Counted from the stretch's first letter, positions 39,642-49,025 are shown. The stretch is 64,000 nucleotides of DNA from Vicinamibacteria bacterium (GCA_023701125.1 JAMPXO010000001.1:58637-122636); one strand, 5' to 3'. A program made the numbers and translations. Notes: generated from the sequence alone by a model not told the origin.

Positions 39642-40000
39642 GCGAAGCGGAGGACTCGAGCCGCTTCCAGCGGTTCGCGCAGGCCTGGCGGGAGTCGCTG
39701 GCAGCTTCCACCCAGCTGACCGCGGCCGAGTGTGTGCGGCGGGCGGTCGAGATCGCGCGGCGCCGCCGCCGGCGGCGCGCCGCGGGCTGGACCCTGGCGG
39801 CAGCCGCCAGTCTCGCCGCGCTGGCGCTGACCCTCGGGCGTGCGCCCGGACTCCGCCCGCCCGCACCCGCAGCCAGTGCGTCGCCCGCCGGGGGCGTCGT
39901 GGCGACGAGTCCCGAGGTGGTCGTGATGTGGCTCGACGCGGAGACCCCGCTCTACATGACGCTCGCCCGGGACACGGGCGAAACCGGAGGACGGCGATGA
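39638..40000 (+). CDS. Putative anti-sigma factor (single-pass membrane protein)
   Basis: A 120-residue protein that overlaps the sigma gene by ATGA and starts 8 bases after AAGGAGGAGG. Residues 1-40 are an acidic and helical cytoplasmic segment. A run of seven arginines (41-47) precedes one transmembrane helix (50-67, GWTLAAAASLAALALTLG), followed by a Pro/Ala-rich periplasmic tail. No zinc-binding HxxxCxxC is seen. Position and topology, not sequence, suggest anti-sigma function. Confidence 0.65.
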   Translation: MSEAEDSSRFQRFAQAWRESLAASTQLTAAECVRRAVEIARRRRRRRAAGWTLAAAASLAALALTLGRAPGLRPPAPAASASPAGGVVATSPEVVVMWLDAETPLYMTLARDTGETGGRR

Positions 40001-40839
40001 GAACCCGCGTGTTTGCCACGGCGATCGCCCTCGCGCTGACCGCACCCCCTGCGGCCGCCGACTCCGAGAAGAGCCTGCCCGTCGGTTTCGAGATCGTGGT
40101 CGGCTTCCCGGCCGCGGCGAGCGAAGCCGCGGCCAGCACGGTCGTCGTCCCCGGCTTCGTGATCCCGCTCGACGGCCCCGAAGACGCTCGCGCAGCGGCG
40201 AGCGAGCGCAGCACGGGCCTGGCGCAGGCCGTCGAACGCCTGTGGGCGACGTTTCGCCTCGACCCCGCGCGCCGCCCGCAGTCGTCGCGCCTCGCGCTGC
40301 TCGCGGCCGGGCGTCGCCTGGAGCTACCCTCGCCGGCGGGCATCGGCCTGGAGGCGAGCGCCACCCTGGCCACGTTCGACGACGACGCGGCGAGCCTGCA
40401 GGTGATCGTGCGGCGGGCGGGCCGGGTGCTCGCCGACACCGCGGTCCGCGTGAAACGCGGCGGCCGAGCCGTGGTGGGCGGCATGGACGGCGTCGAGGCG
40501 CCGTACGTCTTCGTGGTCGTCGAGGCGGCGGCGGTGGGACAGCCCGCGGTCGCGCGATTGGATGACAGCGTGACGGCCCCGGAGCTCGTGCACAAGCTGG
40601 CTCCCCAATATCCGCTCGAGGCGAGGCAGGCCGGCGTGTCGGGCGCCGTCGTGCTGGAGGCGCAGATCGGGCTCGACGGCCGGGTGGAGGCGGTTCGCGT
40701 GGCGCGCGGAGCCGACGCGCGACTCGACGAGGCGGCCGTGGCGGCGGTGCGGCAATGGCGGTTCAAGCCTGCCCGCGGCGGCGACGGCAGGCCGACCCGG
40801 GTGCTCTTCACGGTGACGCTTCGTTTCGCGCTGCAGTAG
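39997..40839 (+). CDS. Secreted protein with C-terminal TonB domain
   Basis: A 280-residue protein with a signal peptide (1-22). Residues 25-185 form an unrecognised beta-rich domain (STVVVPGFVIPLDGPEDARAAASER, LEASATLATFDDDAASLQVIVRRAGR). Residues 190-280 form a TonB C-terminal domain (LVHKLAPQYPLEARQAGVSGAVVLEAQIGLDGRVEAVRVARGADARLDEAAVAAVRQWRFKPARGGDG). There is no N-terminal membrane anchor or Pro-rich rod, so it is not a standard TonB energy transducer. ATGA overlap with the anti-sigma-like gene. Confidence 0.8.
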   Translation: MRTRVFATAIALALTAPPAAADSEKSLPVGFEIVVGFPAAASEAAASTVVVPGFVIPLDGPEDARAAASERSTGLAQAVERLWATFRLDPARRPQSSRLALLAAGRRLELPSPAGIGLEASATLATFDDDAASLQVIVRRAGRVLADTAVRVKRGGRAVVGGMDGVEAPYVFVVVEAAAVGQPAVARLDDSVTAPELVHKLAPQYPLEARQAGVSGAVVLEAQIGLDGRVEAVRVARGADARLDEAAVAAVRQWRFKPARGGDGRPTRVLFTVTLRFALQ

Positions 40840-40908
40840 ACAGGTGCACGGTTCGGGCGGGTGCCCGCCTCCTTCCCTGCGAGACGCATCAGCGTCGAGG
40901 AGGAGTCC

Positions 40909-41283
40909 ATGCGCCGTGCCGCCGCCGTCGTGTTCGCCGTCCTGGCCCTGACCGCACCCGGGTTCGCCGTGGCCGCAGACGAAGGCCCCGTTCGCTACGC
41001 GGAGGGCAAGGGGCTGACCGCGCCCGTCGTCGAGAACAAGGTGGCGCCGGTCTATCCGCCGGAGGCCAGGGCCGAGGGCGTGCAGGGCACGGTGTCCGTG
41101 GAGGCCACGGTCACCCGGGAAGGCAAGGTGACGGACGCCAAGGTGTCCCGCAACGCCGACCCGCGGCTCGACGCGGCCGCCCTCGACGCCGTGCGCCAGT
41201 GGACCTTCAAGCCGTCGCGCGACAAGGAAGGGCGTCCCGTGGCGGTGGTCTTCACGGTGACGCTCCGCTTCGCGCTGCGCTGA
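40909..41283 (+). CDS. Small secreted TonB C-terminal domain protein
   Basis: A 124-residue protein: signal peptide (1-21) plus a TonB C-terminal domain (VVENKVAPVYPPEARAEGVQGTVSVEATVTREGKVTDAKVSRNADPRLDAAALDAVRQWTFKPSRDKEG). Its last 80 residues closely match the end of the preceding protein (both end FTVTLRFAL plus Q or R), so the pair arose by tandem duplication. GAGGAGGAG lies 4-5 bases before the ATG. It lies 69 bp after its paralogue, probably in the same operon. Confidence 0.82.
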   Translation: MRRAAAVVFAVLALTAPGFAVAADEGPVRYAEGKGLTAPVVENKVAPVYPPEARAEGVQGTVSVEATVTREGKVTDAKVSRNADPRLDAAALDAVRQWTFKPSRDKEGRPVAVVFTVTLRFALR

Positions 41284-41526
41284 CCGCCAGCGGCGCGCGA
41301 GGCAACCGGGCTCCCGCGCTGGGCCGCCCCGCGCGCTGACGCGCCGCTCGCGAACAACAGGTGGCCGGGTCCGTTGCGGACGAGGTCGGCGGCGAGCGCC
41401 GCAGCATCTGCATCCGTGGTCGCCGGCACGCCCTCCGACTCGCGCTCGAGCAGCACGGCGGAGAGGTCGAAGCGCAGGGGTGGGGCCCGAGCACCTCGTC
41501 GGCGAAGAGAATCGGGATAATGGGAA
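41284..41526 (-). other. Intergenic stretch with a possible decayed coding remnant
   Basis: This 243-bp gap contains no intact gene. On the minus strand it can be read as PLRFDLSAVLLERESEGVP followed by ALAADLVRNGPGHLLFASG, which looks protein-like in composition but has no start codon and no recognisable family. It may be a gene remnant or chance coding potential in GC-rich DNA. Confidence 0.25.
41516..41521 (+). promoter_or_regulatory. Candidate -10 element (GATAAT) close to the AbgT start codon
   Basis: GATAAT ends five bases before the ATG at 41527. Together with the lack of a ribosome site this suggests a leaderless message. Confidence 0.3.
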
Positions 41527-43086
41527 ATGTCCCCTGACGACACCGCGGTCCGCCCCACGACCGCCTCCGCTGCCGCCCCGGGCCGTCTCGAGCGCGTGCT
41601 CGCCACCATCGAGCGCATCGGCAACGCGCTGCCCCACCCCGCCTCGCTGTTCGCCATCCTGTCCGCCATCGTCGTGCTGACGTCGGGGATCACGTCGTGG
41701 ATGGGCCTGGAGGTGACCCACCCGGGCACCGGCGAGGCCGTGCGCCCGGTCAGCCTGCTCACCCTCGAGGGCTTCCACCGCATGCTGACGGAGGCCGTCA
41801 AGAACTTCACGGGCTTCGCGCCGCTCGGCACCGTGCTGGTGGCGATGCTGGGCATGGGCGTGATGGAGTCGTCGGGCCTGATCGGCACGACCCTGCGGCT
41901 GCTGGTGATCTCCGCGCCGCCGCGGCTGCTGACGATGGTGATCGTGTTCGCGGGCGTGATGTCCAACACCGCGTCGGAGATCGGCTACGTGCTGCTGGTG
42001 CCGCTCGCCGGCACCATCTTCCTGAGCGTGGGCCGCAACCCGCTGGCCGGCCTCGCCGCCGCTTTCGCCGGCGTGTCGGGCGGGTACAGCGCGAACCTGC
42101 TGCTGGGCACCGTCGACCCGCTGCTGGCGGGCCTGACCGAAGAAGCGGCGCGGCTCGTGCAGCCCGGCTACCGCGTCAACCCCGCCGCCAACTACTACTT
42201 CATGGCCGTCTCGACGTTCGTGATCACGGCGGCGGGCACCTGGCTGACCGAGAAGGTGGTGGTGCCGCGGCTCGGCGAGTACCACGGCGACGCGGAGCGC
42301 GAGCCGGTCCACCCGCTGACCGCCGAGGAGCGCCGAGGCCTGCTGTGGGCGGGGCTCGCCACCGTGGCCTTCACGCTGTTCCTGCTGGCCGGCACCGTGC
42401 CCGAGGGCGGCTTCCTGCGCGACCCGAAGACCGGCGACCTGCTGCACTCGCCGTTCCTGTCCGGGATCGTGACCCTGATCTTCCTGTTCGGCGCGATCAC
42501 GGGTATCGCCTACGGCTTCGGCGCCTCCCGCTACCAGAGCGACAAGGACGTGATCGCGGGCATGGGCAAGGCGATGAGCACGCTCGGCTCGTACCTGGTG
42601 CTGGTCTTCTTCGCCGCCCAGTTCGTCGCCTACTTCGGCTGGACCCAGCTCGGGCTGATCGTCGCCGTCGAAGGCGCGGAGCTGCTCAAGGCCTCGGGCC
42701 TGGGCGGGCTGCCGCTGATGTTCGGCTTCGTGGTGACGACCGCGTTCCTCAACCTGTTCATGGGCAGCGCGTCGGCCAAGTGGGCGGTGATGGCGCCGGT
42801 GTTCGTGCCGATGTTCATGCTGCTCGGCTACACGCCCGAGCTGACCCAGGCTGCCTACCGCATCGGCGACAGCTCGTCGAACGTGATCTCGCCGATGATG
42901 TCGTACTTCGCGCTGATCGTGGCCTTCTTCGAGCGCTACGACCGCAAGGCCGGCATCGGCACCGTGATCGCGACGATGCTGCCGTACACCTTCACGTTCC
43001 TGATCGTGTGGGCGGCGATGCTGCTGCTGTGGATGGTGGTCGGCCTGCCGGTCGGGCCGGGCGCCGGCCTGCGACTGGCGGACTGA
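41527..43086 (+). CDS. AbgT-family transporter (aminobenzoyl-glutamate type)
   Basis: A 519-residue inner-membrane transporter with about 11-13 helices. Diagnostic AbgT stretches are [95 protein letters not shown]-like [28 protein letters not shown], and [20 protein letters not shown]. Family members import p-aminobenzoyl-glutamate or export sulfonamides. There is no Shine-Dalgarno; see the adjacent -10 candidate. The selenoprotein gene starts 93 bp after it with its own ribosome site. Confidence 0.93.
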   Translation: MSPDDTAVRPTTASAAAPGRLERVLATIERIGNALPHPASLFAILSAIVVLTSGITSWMGLEVTHPGTGEAVRPVSLLTLEGFHRMLTEAVKNFTGFAPLGTVLVAMLGMGVMESSGLIGTTLRLLVISAPPRLLTMVIVFAGVMSNTASEIGYVLLVPLAGTIFLSVGRNPLAGLAAAFAGVSGGYSANLLLGTVDPLLAGLTEEAARLVQPGYRVNPAANYYFMAVSTFVITAAGTWLTEKVVVPRLGEYHGDAEREPVHPLTAEERRGLLWAGLATVAFTLFLLAGTVPEGGFLRDPKTGDLLHSPFLSGIVTLIFLFGAITGIAYGFGASRYQSDKDVIAGMGKAMSTLGSYLVLVFFAAQFVAYFGWTQLGLIVAVEGAELLKASGLGGLPLMFGFVVTTAFLNLFMGSASAKWAVMAPVFVPMFMLLGYTPELTQAAYRIGDSSSNVISPMMSYFALIVAFFERYDRKAGIGTVIATMLPYTFTFLIVWAAMLLLWMVVGLPVGPGAGLRLAD

Positions 43087-43165
43087 CCCGCCGCCCGACG
43101 GCGGCCCGGACGATTGTGCGCGAGCCATCGCTCCGCGCAGAATCTCCCGTCCGGCCACCTGGACC

Positions 43166-43175
43166 AGAGGAGGAG
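43166..43175 (+). promoter_or_regulatory. Ribosome binding site of the UGA-containing gene
   Basis: AGAGGAGGAG, with its GGAGG core 6 bases before the ATG at 43180. It marks the true start 33 bp upstream of the in-frame TGA, where an ordinary gene call would miss it. Confidence 0.75.
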
Positions 43176-43179
43176 CGCG

Positions 43180-43521
43180 ATGAAGGTCGACTGGAGATAC
43201 CACCGCCCGGGTTGAACGACCTGCGTCCGGACGCAGGGGTTCCTTGCGAAGCAGAACGTGGAGACGACGGAGCTGGTGCCGGCGAGCCGCAAGCTCGGGC
43301 TGAAGGACGGGATCGCGCTGCTCGACGGTGCACGCACGCTGGTCACCTGCAAGGGAAAGAACGTCGAGCGCTTCGACCTGAAGGCGGGGCTGCCCGACAA
43401 GAAGACGCTGGAGCGGGTGCTGCTGGGGCCCACCGGCAACCTGCGCGCGCCGACCCTCAAGGTGGGCAAGACGGTGATCGTCGGCTACGACGAGGCCGTC
43501 TACCGCGAGTTCCTGGCATAG
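43180..43521 (+). CDS. ArsC-family thioredoxin-fold selenoprotein (in-frame UGA at codon 12)
   Basis: A 113-residue protein if the TGA at 43213-43215 is read as selenocysteine: MKVDWRYHRPGUTTC at the N-terminus gives a redox motif U12-x-x-C15 just after the first beta strand, where ArsC/Spx-like proteins have Cys. The rest has the same family pattern: GIALLDGARTLVTCKGKNVERFDL, then LLGPTGNLRAPTLKVGKTVIVGYDE, where TGNLRAP with cis-Pro is the thioredoxin-fold signature. Reading only from 43259 would give an orphan 87-residue fragment lacking the active site. The ATG has an excellent ribosome site. I recall annotated ArsC-family (seleno)proteins with this layout; its substrate is unknown, and it need not be an arsenate reductase. 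Confidence 0.85.
43220..43237 (+). promoter_or_regulatory. Candidate bacterial SECIS hairpin
   Basis: The palindrome cctgcgtccggacgcagg begins 5 bases after the TGA and folds into a 7-bp stem with a CCGG loop containing guanosines. Bacterial SECIS elements lie within the coding region immediately after the UGA with a G in a small apical loop. Here the loop is about 12 bases from the UGA, at the short end of the known range. Confidence 0.55.
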
Positions 43522-43539
43522 ATCTCGCTCGGATCCCCG

Positions 43540-43562
43540 GCGGGGCGATTTCTGCGCCCCGC
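43540..43562 (+). terminator. Hairpin between the selenoprotein and the kinase gene
   Basis: 8-bp perfect stem (gcggggcg with cgccccgc) and a 7-base loop in the 51-bp gap. It is followed by only two Ts, so it may attenuate rather than terminate. Confidence 0.45.
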
Positions 43563-43572
43563 TTGGGAACTC

Positions 43573-45297
43573 GTGGAGAAGCCCGGGACGGGACGATCGC
43601 TGACGGCGCTGGCGGCGCTGGCCGCCTTGCTGCTGCTGCTCGTGGTCTGGATCGACCACCAGCGCACGCGGGCCGAGCTGCTGGCGCTGCTGCGCGACCA
43701 CGCGGCCTCGCTGCGCTCGACGCTGGCGGCCGCGGCCCGCTCCAACCGCGAGGCGGAGCGCCTCGTCGAGCAACAGCTCGCCGCCCGACTGCTCGACAAC
43801 GCCCGTTTCCTGGCCGCCCTCGATGCCCGCGCCGCGCTCGACGACGCCCAGCTCGCGGCCCTCGCCGAAGCGGGCAACCTGTTCCGCATCAACCTGTTCG
43901 ATCCCGGCGGCCAACTCGAGCGGGCCACCGGCGGCGGCCGTGGCGGGCCGGGTCGCGGCCTCGGGCGCGGGCCGGGAGGCGGCGCGGGCCGCGGCGGCGG
44001 TCGGGGCCTCGGCGAACCAGGCGGGGCTGGGCCCGGCAGCGGACTGCTGCCCCGCCTGCTGGCCGGCGAGCCCTGGGCCGTCTCCGACGTCCACGCGACC
44101 CGCTGGGGCGAAGGCACGCGGCTCTCCGCCGGCGCCCGGCGCAGCAGCGGCGGGGCCGTCGTCGTCAACGTCGACGCCGCGGAGCTCGACGCGCTGCGCC
44201 GCCAGGCCTCGCTCGACGTGCTGCTCGCCGACATCGCCGCCCAGGTGCCGGAGGTCGCGTTCGTCGCCTTCGAGCAGGGCGAATTGCGCCTGGCCCACGG
44301 CGACGTGCCGGCCGAGCCGCCGCCGCCCGGCACGGGCGAACGCGAGGTGGCGACCGCGGCCGGGCCGGCTCTCGAGCTGACGGGTCCGCTCGAGCTCGGC
44401 CCCGGCGCGCAAGCGACGCTGCGGCTCGGCATGCGGCTCGACGGCGTGCGCCGCGCCGAGCGTCGGATGCTCTTGCAGCTCGCGCTGTCGCTGTGCGCCG
44501 CGCTGGCCGTGGCCGGGCTCGGCGTCGGCAGTGCCTGGCTGCGACGCAGGTACGCGCTGCTCGTGGTCCGCCACGCGCGGGCCGAGGAGGCGCTGCGCCG
44601 GCGCGACCGGCTGGCCGCGATGGGCGAACTGGCTTCCACCGTCGCCCACGAGATCCGCAACCCGCTCAACGCGATCGCGATGGGCGCGCGCCGGCTGCAG
44701 CGCGAGTTCGCCCCGGCCGCGGACGCTGCCGACGCCGAAGCTGCCGAACAGCGCGAGCTGCTCGCGGTCGTGGTCGGCGAGTCGCAACGGATCGACCGCA
44801 TCGTCCGCGAGTTCGTCGACTTCGCGCGGCCCGCGCCGCTGGCCCGTCGCGCGACCGACTTGCGCGCGCTGACGCTGTCGATCGGCGAGGCGGCGCGAGC
44901 CCAGGCCGAGGCTCGCGGCCTCGGCTTCGAGCTCGCGGCCGACGTCGCGGGCGAAGCGGACCTCGACCCCGACCGCCTGCGTGAGGCGCTCGGCAACCTG
45001 CTGCGCAACGCGATCGAGGCGACGCCGGCGGGCGGCCGGGTGCGGCTCGCGGCCCGCGACGACGGCGCGCGGGTCGCCTGGGAGATCGTGGACACCGGTC
45101 CCGGCATCGGCGACGACGTGCGCGGCCGCATCTTCGACCTGTACTTCACGACCAAGCCCGACGGCACCGGCGTCGGCCTCGCCCTCACCCACCAGGTGGT
45201 GACGGCGCACGACGGCACGATCGAGGTCGACTCGGCGCCGGGGGCGGGCACGCGGATGACCGTGCGCCTGCCGCGACGGGCCGAGGTCACGACGTGA
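43573..45297 (+). CDS. Sensor histidine kinase with glycine-rich insert (ZraS/NtrB-like)
   Basis: A 574-residue kinase: TM1 (about 10-26), periplasmic sensor (27-295), TM2 (about 299-322), then HisKA with H359 in STVAHEIRNPLNAIAM and HATPase_c with LGNLLRNAIEATPAGG, DTGPGIGDD and GTGVGLALTHQ. Residues 119-157 of the sensor form a low-complexity Gly/Arg-rich run, roughly 20 Gly in 39 residues. The run interrupts a PAS-like or Cache-like domain between NLFDPGGQLERAT and LLPRLLAGEPWAV. GTG start. It is followed 67 bp later by its sigma-54 regulator. The Gly-rich secreted protein at 46929 is a probable regulon member. Confidence 0.92.
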   Translation: MEKPGTGRSLTALAALAALLLLLVVWIDHQRTRAELLALLRDHAASLRSTLAAAARSNREAERLVEQQLAARLLDNARFLAALDARAALDDAQLAALAEAGNLFRINLFDPGGQLERATGGGRGGPGRGLGRGPGGGAGRGGGRGLGEPGGAGPGSGLLPRLLAGEPWAVSDVHATRWGEGTRLSAGARRSSGGAVVVNVDAAELDALRRQASLDVLLADIAAQVPEVAFVAFEQGELRLAHGDVPAEPPPPGTGEREVATAAGPALELTGPLELGPGAQATLRLGMRLDGVRRAERRMLLQLALSLCAALAVAGLGVGSAWLRRRYALLVVRHARAEEALRRRDRLAAMGELASTVAHEIRNPLNAIAMGARRLQREFAPAADAADAEAAEQRELLAVVVGESQRIDRIVREFVDFARPAPLARRATDLRALTLSIGEAARAQAEARGLGFELAADVAGEADLDPDRLREALGNLLRNAIEATPAGGRVRLAARDDGARVAWEIVDTGPGIGDDVRGRIFDLYFTTKPDGTGVGLALTHQVVTAHDGTIEVDSAPGAGTRMTVRLPRRAEVTT

Positions 45298-45364
45298 GCG
45301 GCGCGAAGCGACGCGGTCCGGTTCGCCCCCGAGCCGGGATTCACTCCCGGCGCAGGGATGGCCA

Positions 45365-46717
<1,353 letters not shown>

Positions 46718-46753
46718 GGCCCCGCGGGGCCTTCCCTCGACGAGGCCGTCGAG

Positions 46754-46779
46754 CGAATTCGACGGTTTGGTCGAATTCG
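46754..46779. promoter_or_regulatory. Inverted repeat, likely enhancer (UAS) of the sigma-54 regulator
   Basis: A perfect 10-bp inverted repeat: cgaattcgac at 46754-46763 and gtcgaattcg at 46770-46779, separated by 6 bases. Each arm contains the 8-mer cgaattcg. It is AT-rich for this DNA and about 110 bp upstream of the -24/-12 promoter, the usual place and architecture for an NtrC-type enhancer. Confidence 0.7.
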
Positions 46780-46870
46780 GCGCCTCCCGGAGTGCCACCC
46801 GCTCCCGGCGACTACCCACAAGACGCTGATCTCGAACGACTTGGCCCCCCATGGTCGGCCCTGGCCCGGC

Positions 46871-46886
46871 TGGCTCGGTGCTTGCC
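46871..46886 (+). promoter_or_regulatory. Sigma-54 promoter (-24/-12)
   Basis: TGGCTCGGTGCTTGCC keeps the invariant GG and GC with 10 bases between them and matches TGGCACG-N4-TTGC at all but one position. Transcription would start at about 46897, 32 bases before the ATG of the Gly-rich protein gene. Confidence 0.75.
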
Positions 46887-46928
46887 ATAGAGGGAGGTGC
46901 GGGGCACGAGAGCCCCAAGGAGGAAATC

Positions 46929-47255
46929 ATGAAGCGCACTCTGATCCTGGGTCTGGCGACGATGGTGTTCACGGCGATGGCGTCGGCGCAGACCCCGACC
47001 CCGGCGCCGAGCCCGGCGACCCCGGCGGGCACGGGTCCCGCCTTCGTCGACAGCGACGGCGACGGCATCTGCGACAACCGCGGCACCGGCCAGGGCCAGG
47101 GCAAGGGCCGCGGCAACGGCCCGCGCGACGGCAGCGGCAACCAGGGCATGGGTCCGCGCGACGGCAGCGGCTACGGCGCCGGCGCGGGCAACGGCACCGG
47201 CACCTGCACCGGCGGCTGCACCGGCCAGCAGAAGCGCCGCGGGGGACGGAACTGA
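46929..47255 (+). CDS. Small secreted glycine-rich protein with DxDGDG and CTGGC motifs
   Basis: A 108-residue protein. It has a signal peptide (1-20) and a Pro/Thr linker. A calcium-loop-like motif FVDSDGDGICDN follows (39-50), then a 50-residue Gly-rich tail with two copies of GPRDGSG and a CTGGC pair of cysteines (93-97) before a basic end (KRRGGRN). AGGAGGAA lies six bases before the ATG. It is the first gene behind the sigma-54 promoter. Metal binding through Asp and Cys residues is plausible; no family name is offered. Confidence 0.8.
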   Translation: MKRTLILGLATMVFTAMASAQTPTPAPSPATPAGTGPAFVDSDGDGICDNRGTGQGQGKGRGNGPRDGSGNQGMGPRDGSGYGAGAGNGTGTCTGGCTGQQKRRGGRN

Positions 47256-47275
47256 GCGTGGGCGAGGAGTCGGCC

Positions 47276-48481
47276 ATGAACCGCTTCCAAACCGTCTCGC
47301 GGCTCCTCGCCGCCGCCGCCCTGCTGCTCGGGGCGGCGGCCGCCCACGCCCAGCCGAGCTTCGACGCCCGGCTGGGCGCCGGCCTCGACGCGCTGCGCTC
47401 CGACGGCCTCACCCAGAGCCAGTTGGCCTTCACCGGTTCGTTCACGCCCGAGGTGCTCTTCGACGCGGGCCACGGGCGGGCGTGGTACTCGCTCGACGCC
47501 GGCAACGCCGATGCCTCGGGCGACTGGGCCTCGCTGCACCACGCGCTCGGTGCCCGCTACCGCCTCGATTTCGGCGGCGACGCGTTGCAGGCGTTCGTCG
47601 GCGGCAGCGCGGAGCTGCAGCGCAACGGCGACGCCTGGGAGGACGCGGGCTACGACGCGCTGCAGGCCTTCGTCAACCTGCAAGGGCGACGAGCAGGGCC
47701 CCTGACCCTGCGCGGCGGCCTGCGCGCGGCGCGCCGCACGTTCGACGGGCTGCCCGCGATGGACCAGGACGAAGCCGAGGGCTTCGCCAGCGCGCTGCTC
47801 AACTTCGAATCGCGCACCACCGCGATCGCCGAGTTGCGCTTCGGCGGCAAGTCATGGGCCGGCGACCCGTTCGGGTACGTCCCCACGGCGCCCGTGGTCC
47901 CGGGCACCGTGCTCGGCGGGCGCGGCGCCGGGCGCGGTAGCGCGGGTCCCCTCACGCTGCCGGCGACCACCCCGGTGACCCCGGCTTCGCCGCTGCCCGC
48001 GGCCGATGCACGGCAGTGGACGGCGCTGCTCCGCCTGGCCCAGGGTCTTGGCGAGCGTACCGGCCTGCACGTGCAGGCGACGCTGCGCGGGCTGAGCGGC
48101 GAGCCGGCCCCGTTGCGGCTGGAGACGCCCGCGGGCTACTTCGACGACGGCGTGCTCGACGACCCCTACGCCAGCGAACTGCGCGCCGTGCAGGCCGGGC
48201 TGACCCGGACCTGGGGCGAATCCGCAGTGCTGCGCCTGACGGGCGAGTGGCGGCAACGCGACTTCCCCGCCGCGGGCACGGCGAGCGCCCCGCTCGACGC
48301 GCGCCGCGACCGCGTCTGGCGCGGGCTCGCGCGGCTGAGCCTGCCGCTGTTCGCGCAACGGACCGGCGACTTCGACCTCGGCCTGGCGGTCGACTACGCC
48401 TACACGCTGTCGCACTCGACCGATGCCTTCTACGAGTACCGCCATCACCTGGCCGGCCTCTCCGTCACGCTGTCCCGCTAG
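47276..48481 (+). CDS. Outer-membrane beta-barrel protein
   Basis: A 401-residue protein with a signal peptide (1-25) and alternating amphipathic strands throughout (DARLGAGLDALRS, RAWYSLDAGNADASGD, DALQAFVGGSAELQRNG, TTAIAELRFGGKSWAGD, LHVQATLRGLSG, VLRLTGEWRQRDFP, FDLGLAVDYAYTLSHSTDAFYEYRHHLAGLSVTLSR). A long Gly/Arg/Pro loop sits at about 210-245. GAGGAG lies five bases before the ATG, 20 bp after the Gly-rich gene. It is probably an outer-membrane channel or assembly factor for its neighbours. No family recognised. Confidence 0.78.
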   Translation: MNRFQTVSRLLAAAALLLGAAAAHAQPSFDARLGAGLDALRSDGLTQSQLAFTGSFTPEVLFDAGHGRAWYSLDAGNADASGDWASLHHALGARYRLDFGGDALQAFVGGSAELQRNGDAWEDAGYDALQAFVNLQGRRAGPLTLRGGLRAARRTFDGLPAMDQDEAEGFASALLNFESRTTAIAELRFGGKSWAGDPFGYVPTAPVVPGTVLGGRGAGRGSAGPLTLPATTPVTPASPLPAADARQWTALLRLAQGLGERTGLHVQATLRGLSGEPAPLRLETPAGYFDDGVLDDPYASELRAVQAGLTRTWGESAVLRLTGEWRQRDFPAAGTASAPLDARRDRVWRGLARLSLPLFAQRTGDFDLGLAVDYAYTLSHSTDAFYEYRHHLAGLSVTLSR

Positions 48482-48497
48482 AAGGAGGAGGCACGCC

Positions 48498-49025
48498 GTG
48501 CGCCACCTGCTGATGATCCCCGTTGCGACCGGGCTGCTGCTGCTCGGTTGCGGCGGAACCGCCGCCGCGATCGCCGGTCCGTCCACGCCGGCGCCGACGC
48601 CACCGGTCGCGGCCGCGACGCCCGCTCCGCCGGCGGCTCAATCGCTCGAGAGCATCCTGCTCGCCGACGTCCAGGACGAGTACCGCGCCGAGGCGATCTA
48701 CGCCCGCGTGCTGGCCGACTTCGGCGACGTGCGCCCGTTCGCCAACGTGATCTGGGCCGAGCGCCGTCACGGCGCGGCGGTCGAGGCGCTGCTGACGGCA
48801 CGCGGCATCGCGCTGCCGGCGCGAGCGGTCACGATCGACACCGCGCCCCGCTTCGCGACCTTCCGCGAGGCCTGCGCCGGCGCCTACCAGGCCGAGGTCG
48901 ACAACGTGGCGCTCTACGACTCGCAACTGGGCCAGGACCTGCCGGCGGACGTGGTCGCGGTCCTGCGCGCCAACCGCGACGCGTCGCTCTACAACCACAT
49001 GCCGGCGTTCGCCCGCTGTCGCTGA
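48498..49025 (+). CDS. DUF2202 ferritin-like domain lipoprotein
   Basis: A 175-residue protein. LLLLGCGG is a lipobox with the acylated Cys near residue 18, followed by a Pro/Ala linker. The rest matches DUF2202-type four-helix ferritin-like proteins: LLADVQDEYRAEAIYARVLADFG, VIWAERRHGAAVEALL, YQAEVDNVALYDSQL and ASLYNHMPAFARC supply the Glu and His residues of a possible dinuclear metal site. GGAGGAG is seven bases before the GTG. As the last gene of the sigma-54 operon, it supports a metal- or redox-related envelope role. Confidence 0.82.
   Translation: MRHLLMIPVATGLLLLGCGGTAAAIAGPSTPAPTPPVAAATPAPPAAQSLESILLADVQDEYRAEAIYARVLADFGDVRPFANVIWAERRHGAAVEALLTARGIALPARAVTIDTAPRFATFREACAGAYQAEVDNVALYDSQLGQDLPADVVAVLRANRDASLYNHMPAFARCR

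Noticed and set aside
43213..43215. Reading the TGA as a nonsense mutation that makes the ArsC-like gene a pseudogene
   Set aside because: The UGA is at the redox position, everything else is intact, the ribosome site is strong, and a palindrome follows immediately. Recoding explains all of this better.
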